From NCBI RefSeq assembly GCF_017603965.1, contig NZ_CP071955.1:992001-1056000 (forward strand): a DNA stretch of 64,000 nt, in the 5' to 3' direction. Source of the stretch: Xanthomonas fragariae. Lineage in GTDB: Bacteria; Pseudomonadota; Gammaproteobacteria; Xanthomonadales; Xanthomonadaceae. The notes under the pieces were generated by a model, which worked only from the letters and a program-made list of their open reading frames with translations, was not told the origin of the DNA and did not search any database. Shown piece after piece: positions 60,116 to 64,000 of the stretch; position 1 is the stretch's first letter; the number at the start of each line of letters is the position of its first letter. Both the position numbers and the translations under genes were made by a program.

Positions 60116-60874
60116 TCAAAGGCTGCGCGCGTTTTGCTGTAACCATGCATGCACATCCGCCGTGCCATCGACGCGGAAATGTGCGCTGGTCTGTGTGCGA
60201 TTGCCGACCAGCACACTCCAACCGCCGAGACGATTTGCCGCTGCGAAGCCGAATTCGTCGGTGAGATCGTCGCCGACGAACACCGGCGTGCGGCCGGCGA
60301 ATGCGCCGTGCTGCATCAGTTGTTCGACCGCCACGCCTTTGTTGCTGCCTTGCGGGACGAATTCGACTACGTGATCGCCAGGTTGCAGGCGATAGCCGGA
60401 GAGTTGGGCGATCTCCTGCTGCGCGAAGGCGAGGACGTCGGGGCCGGCGTGCGGTTGTGCGCGCCAATGCAGTGCGACGCTGACGCCTTTGTCTTCCACC
60501 AGCACGCCAGGGTGCTGGTGCGTGAGCTCTGCGGCGCGTCGATGCAAACCATGCAGCCGCTCGGAGGTGTCTTGCGGCATCGCGACACCTGCAGCGATAT
60601 CGCTGCGCAGTTCGTGTCCATGCAAGCCTGCCGCTGGGAGCAGCAGGGGAGCGAACACTGCGTCCAGTTGCGATAGCGCTCGTCCGCTGACCAATGCGAC
60701 TGCGCCGTTGAGGCGATCGCTCAAGCGCCCGATGGCCTCGCGGACATCGGGCAATAGCCGCACTGCCTCGGGGCTGTCGGCGAAGTCGATAAGAGTGCCG
60801 TCCACGTCCAGAAACAATGCACAGGCATCGTCCAGCAATGGCGGCGACGGAAGGGGGGAGTGCACGTCTGCCAT
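60116..60874 (-). CDS. otsB: Trehalose-6-phosphate phosphatase OtsB
   Basis: The 252-residue HAD phosphatase has motif I LFLDVDGTLIDFA (nucleophile Asp), motif II ALVSGRALSQLDAVF, and the C-terminal VEFVPQGSNKGVAVEQLM and PVFVGDDLTDEFGFAAAN (metal-binding aspartates). It removes phosphate from trehalose 6-phosphate. It is the first gene of the operon. Start 60874 is preferred from homology; the upstream 60875-61003 spacer must hold the promoter. Confidence 0.94.
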   Translation of the reverse strand: MADVHSPLPSPPLLDDACALFLDVDGTLIDFADSPEAVRLLPDVREAIGRLSDRLNGAVALVSGRALSQLDAVFAPLLLPAAGLHGHELRSDIAAGVAMPQDTSERLHGLHRRAAELTHQHPGVLVEDKGVSVALHWRAQPHAGPDVLAFAQQEIAQLSGYRLQPGDHVVEFVPQGSNKGVAVEQLMQHGAFAGRTPVFVGDDLTDEFGFAAANRLGGWSVLVGNRTQTSAHFRVDGTADVHAWLQQNARSL

Positions 60875-61003
60875 CGCGCCAGTGTGCGCAATCGAGTGTG
60901 AGATTCAGGTTATGGAACGGCAGGCAATGAAGAGCTTGAAATGGGGGATTGGCCATAAAAGCCGGCTCTTTCCAATTCCCACTGGCGGCTCTCCATCCCG
61001 GCT

Positions 61004-63439
61004 TCAGAACGTGTACCGCACTCGCCCGTACCAGTACGCGCCGTTGCTGCCGATCGGCGAAAGCACGTCATAGGGCAGGTTGCCGAAGTACGCGATGTCG
61101 TCGATGGAGCGGTCCGAATAGTTGTCCAGGATATTCTGCCCGCCAATCGCCAGTGTCCATTGGTTGCCCAGGTGGTACTCGGCTTCCAGGTCGAGCTGCC
61201 ATTGCGCGCCGTAGGTCTGGCGCGGCACGAAACCGCCGCCGAAGTCGAACACGCGCGTGGCGCTGCCGTAGCGGTTGACGCGGGTCTGCAGCGTCCAGTA
61301 TGCGTTGTTCCAGTTGGCCGCCAACGCCGCACGCGTGCGCGGCGCGGCATCGGTGAGCGTGTTGCTCTCCTGAACGCCGAACAGCACGTACTCCGGGTCC
61401 AGTGCGAGCAATTGCGCCGGGGTGGCGATAACGTTCTTCAACTCGGTCTTGGCGTAGCTGTAGGTGCCGGTCAGCAGCAGGTCGCCGCCGAAGATGTATT
61501 GGCGCCAGTTGGCGACCAGCTCGGCGCCGCGCGTGCGAGTGTCGGCAGCGTTGAGGAAATAGCTGGCGCTCTGCACGCCTGTAACGCCGAAGTTCTGCTG
61601 CACGAAGTCGGTGAGGCTGTCGCCGGTGATGTCTTCGGATAGCGCAATGCGGTCGTCGATATCGATCTGGAAGATGTCCAGCGACAGGTCGAAGTGATCG
61701 CCTAGCTGGCTGGTGAAGCCCAGGCTGTAGTTGAGCGATGTTTCCGGTTTCAGATCGGTGGCGCCGAGCGCGCGCGCGATCGGGTTGTTGACCGACAGCA
61801 GGCGGCCCTGGGTGAGGCGACCGGCCGCATCGTAGCCGGTGGAGGTGGCTTCATAGCCGATCTGGCTGAGCGAGGGCGCACGCACGTTGCTGGAGACGGC
61901 GCCACGCAGCGCGAACGCCTGTGCGAGCGCGTAGCGCGCGGCCAGCTTGCCAGTCCACTGGCTGCCGAAGTCCTGGTAATGCTCGTAGCGGCCGGCCAGG
62001 TCGGTGGAGAACTTGGTGCCGAACTGGCTGGAGACGTTGGCGTAGGCGCTGGCGACATTGCGCGACAGGTCGGCTTCGTCCTGCGGGGTGAGGCCGCCGC
62101 CGGCCTGCGAACCGGTCGGGCGATCGGTGAACGGGCCGGCGGCGGCGCTGGCCGGGTCGCCGGCATGGGTGCGGTATTGCTCACGGCGGAATTCGGCGCC
62201 GGTGCCGAAGGTATGGGTGGCGCCGGCTGCGGCGAATACGCGGGTCAGATCCAGATTGCCCACAGTCTGCGCAAACGCAAAATCGCCGGTCTTGAAGCGA
62301 GTGGTGCTGCCCGGGCCGAGCGAGGCGTTGAGCGAATTGCGTAGCCGGTAGGTGAAGTCGTTGCGGCCATCATTGACGCTGGCGTCGTAGTCCCAGTTGC
62401 CCAACTGCCCGCGTGCACCGGCCACGACCTGCAGATCGCGATTTTCGCCTTCCGAAATGGGGCGATAGCCGTTGGGGTAGATCTCGCGCCAGTTGGCGCT
62501 GCCATCCGGGTAACGGAAGTAGTTGGCGCCTTCGGTGTCGCGCTGGTTGTAGGTGCCGAACGCGTAGAACTCGCCGCTGTGGCTGAAGGGAATCTTGGTG
62601 TTGAGCCAAGCGTTCAGGCCCTTGGTGGCGCCATCGCCGAGCACATAATTGCGCTGGCCGGCCAGCGCCAGATTGGCCGGGGTCTGCTCTTCGAACGGCG
62701 GAATCCGATCGAAGCCGGCGCGGTTGGTCGCCTCGCGACTCTTCAGTTCCAGGCCCACCTTAAAGAAGCTGCCGTCATCGCCGAGCAGGGTGCCGACCTT
62801 GGCGCTGGCATAGCTGGTCTGGCCATCGGTGATGCGGCGGTTGATCGGCTCCACATCGGTGTTGTAGGCGCCGAAGCTGGCATCCAGCTCGCCGCGTGCG
62901 GGGTTGTCGTCCAGGATCACGTTGATGACGCCTGCGATCGCATCCGAGCCGTACTGCGCACCCGCGCCGTCGCGCAGCACTTCGATGCGCTTGATCGCGT
63001 TGATCGGGATGGAATTGAAATCCACCGGCGTGGTGCCCCTGCCGATCTTGCTGTCGGTATTGACCAGCGCGGAGGTATGCCGGCGCTTGCCGTTGACCAG
63101 CACCAGCACTTGATCGGGCGAGAGTCCGCGCAACTGTGCGGCGCGGATGTGGTCGGCGCCGCCGGAGTTGGACTGGCGCGGGATATTGAACGACGGCAAC
63201 AGCGCCTGCAGCGCGCTGCCGAGTTCGCCGTTGACCACGCCGGCCTTGCGGATGTCCTCGGCGGTGAGCACGTCCACCGGCACGGTCGATTCCAGCAACG
63301 TGCGGTCGCTGGCACGGGTGCCGGTGACGATCACGGTGTCCAGCGTGGTGGCGCCTGGGGCGGCCTGCTGTGCCTGCGCGTTGGCGCTCAACACGGTGGC
63401 GATGGTCATGCCGATAGCCGTAAGGGTGGGGCTAGTCAT
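61004..63439 (-). CDS. TonB-dependent outer membrane receptor
   Basis: The 811-residue protein has a short signal (about 1-24, ending SANAQAQ), the TonB box LDTVIVTGTR, a plug domain (about 45-160, including GGADHIRAAQLRGLSPDQVLVLVNGKRRH and RIEVLRDGAGAQYGSDAIAGVINV) and a 22-strand barrel ending in VRYTF. AGGAGAG lies five bases before the ATG. It is separated from otsB by 129 bases on the same strand. The substrate is not clear; no enzyme or regulator partner is adjacent. It is unlike the receptor at 16615-18960 in plug and barrel sequence. Confidence 0.9.
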   Translation of the reverse strand: MTSPTLTAIGMTIATVLSANAQAQQAAPGATTLDTVIVTGTRASDRTLLESTVPVDVLTAEDIRKAGVVNGELGSALQALLPSFNIPRQSNSGGADHIRAAQLRGLSPDQVLVLVNGKRRHTSALVNTDSKIGRGTTPVDFNSIPINAIKRIEVLRDGAGAQYGSDAIAGVINVILDDNPARGELDASFGAYNTDVEPINRRITDGQTSYASAKVGTLLGDDGSFFKVGLELKSREATNRAGFDRIPPFEEQTPANLALAGQRNYVLGDGATKGLNAWLNTKIPFSHSGEFYAFGTYNQRDTEGANYFRYPDGSANWREIYPNGYRPISEGENRDLQVVAGARGQLGNWDYDASVNDGRNDFTYRLRNSLNASLGPGSTTRFKTGDFAFAQTVGNLDLTRVFAAAGATHTFGTGAEFRREQYRTHAGDPASAAAGPFTDRPTGSQAGGGLTPQDEADLSRNVASAYANVSSQFGTKFSTDLAGRYEHYQDFGSQWTGKLAARYALAQAFALRGAVSSNVRAPSLSQIGYEATSTGYDAAGRLTQGRLLSVNNPIARALGATDLKPETSLNYSLGFTSQLGDHFDLSLDIFQIDIDDRIALSEDITGDSLTDFVQQNFGVTGVQSASYFLNAADTRTRGAELVANWRQYIFGGDLLLTGTYSYAKTELKNVIATPAQLLALDPEYVLFGVQESNTLTDAAPRTRAALAANWNNAYWTLQTRVNRYGSATRVFDFGGGFVPRQTYGAQWQLDLEAEYHLGNQWTLAIGGQNILDNYSDRSIDDIAYFGNLPYDVLSPIGSNGAYWYGRVRYTF

Positions 63440-63641
63440 GCTCTCTCCTGCAATTGCAAACGCGCCGCGCGGTGGGCATCCGGCCGGGCTGGGGCGCTAA
63501 AGGGTCCAAGTATCCTCATCACCCGGATTAGGAAGAGATTATCGCCTCGTTCAGGCAAGCGCGAGATGGCACAGTATGCACGCCGGCATCAGCTGATGCC
63601 GGGCCTGCATGCACCCGCTACAGACCCGTCATGGAGAAGTC
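63440..63641. other. Divergent spacer between TonB receptor and DUF3574 gene
   Basis: This 202-base spacer has no gene; it should hold promoters for both flanking genes. The ribosome-binding site GGAG at 63633-63636 precedes the next start. Confidence 0.45.
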
Positions 63642-64000
63642 GATGAAGGTGTTGCCGTCCTGCCTGCTTGCCGCCACGTTGGCTTTGTCCGCCTGCGCTA
63701 CCATGCCCGGCGCCGCACCGACATCGGCCACCGCCAGCCTGCAAGGCGATGCGGCACGACCGGCCGCGGCGCATGGCTGGGTGCGCAGCGAGCTGTACTT
63801 TGGCGTGGGCGAGGAAACCGGCCCGGCCGATCGCCCGCAGACCCGTACCATCGACGAAACCCAATGGCGTGCCTTTCTGGACAAGGAAGTGACCCCGCGC
63901 TTCCCGGACGGGTTGAGCGTCTTCGATGCCTACGGCCAGTGGCTGTTTCGCGGCGCCAAGGAGCCGAACCGGCTCGGCACCAAGGTGCTGGTGATCCTGC
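63642..64000 (+). CDS. DUF3574-type lipoprotein, 5' part (runs off window end)
   Basis: The ATG at 63642 with GGAG six bases upstream opens MKVLPSCLLAATLALSACAT, a lipoprotein signal with lipobox LSAC. The mature part has WVRSELYFGVGEE, TQWRAFLDKEVTPRFPDGLSVFDAYGQW, the typical DUF3574 sequence. The frame is open to the end of the window (119 codons), so the C-terminus is missing. DUF3574 proteins are small periplasmic or membrane-anchored proteins of unknown role. Confidence 0.85.

Overview
The window is a chromosomal segment of a gamma-proteobacterium that I place in Xanthomonas, species not resolved. It is GC-rich, carries two large TonB-dependent receptors, and has the gene order rimK ... 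coaE-pilD-pilC / pilA-pilA-like-pilB ... pilR-pilS-sucCD that I know from this genus. It also carries several copies of a short inverted-repeat element with termini AGAGCGGCTAACAAAACG. No rRNA or tRNA gene and no CRISPR array was seen.

Layout. 1-168: end of an IS4-like insertion sequence cut by the window edge. 670-9838: housekeeping and metabolic genes (SleB-like hydrolase, fadH, an oxidoreductase, an OmpA-family porin, an RsuA-family pseudouridine synthase, an HNH protein, kbl). 10012-13893: sulfate ABC transporter (sbp-cysT-cysW-cysA). 14207-16162: a small porin-like protein and tdh, the pathway partner of kbl. 16615-21237: a TonB receptor and a Tat-exported phospholipase C, divergent, each with a Pho-box-like site in the shared promoter region. 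21453-27330: phosphatase, H-NS-like protein, glgX and rimK, separated by repeat-rich spacers.

27553-38818 is the accessory part. It holds a decayed secreted-protein gene, a response regulator, a tiny secreted cysteine peptide and a histidine kinase with an AT-richer sensor half. These are followed by a GNAT/DUF1778 toxin-antitoxin pair, a SymE-like toxin with a late frameshift, and an Rhs locus. The Rhs locus contains a full-length Rhs protein, its probable immunity gene, a displaced Rhs tip with a different toxin end, and a second probable immunity gene.

38956-49029 is the type IV pilus cluster (coaE-pilD-pilC divergent from two pilin genes and pilB, then pilR-pilS). A Fic/VbhA-type toxin-antitoxin pair sits between pilB and pilR. 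A sigma-54 promoter in front of pilA fits control by PilRS. 49262 to the end: sucCD, a decayed DUF559 gene, nadE, bamD/rluD/pgeF, a trehalose operon (otsB, a GH15 hydrolase, otsA), a second TonB receptor and the start of a DUF3574 lipoprotein gene.

The two observations most worth following are the regulator / secreted micro-peptide / kinase arrangement at 28022-30492, where the sensor half looks exchanged together with the peptide gene, and the Rhs tip duplication with two different uncharacterised toxin/immunity pairs.
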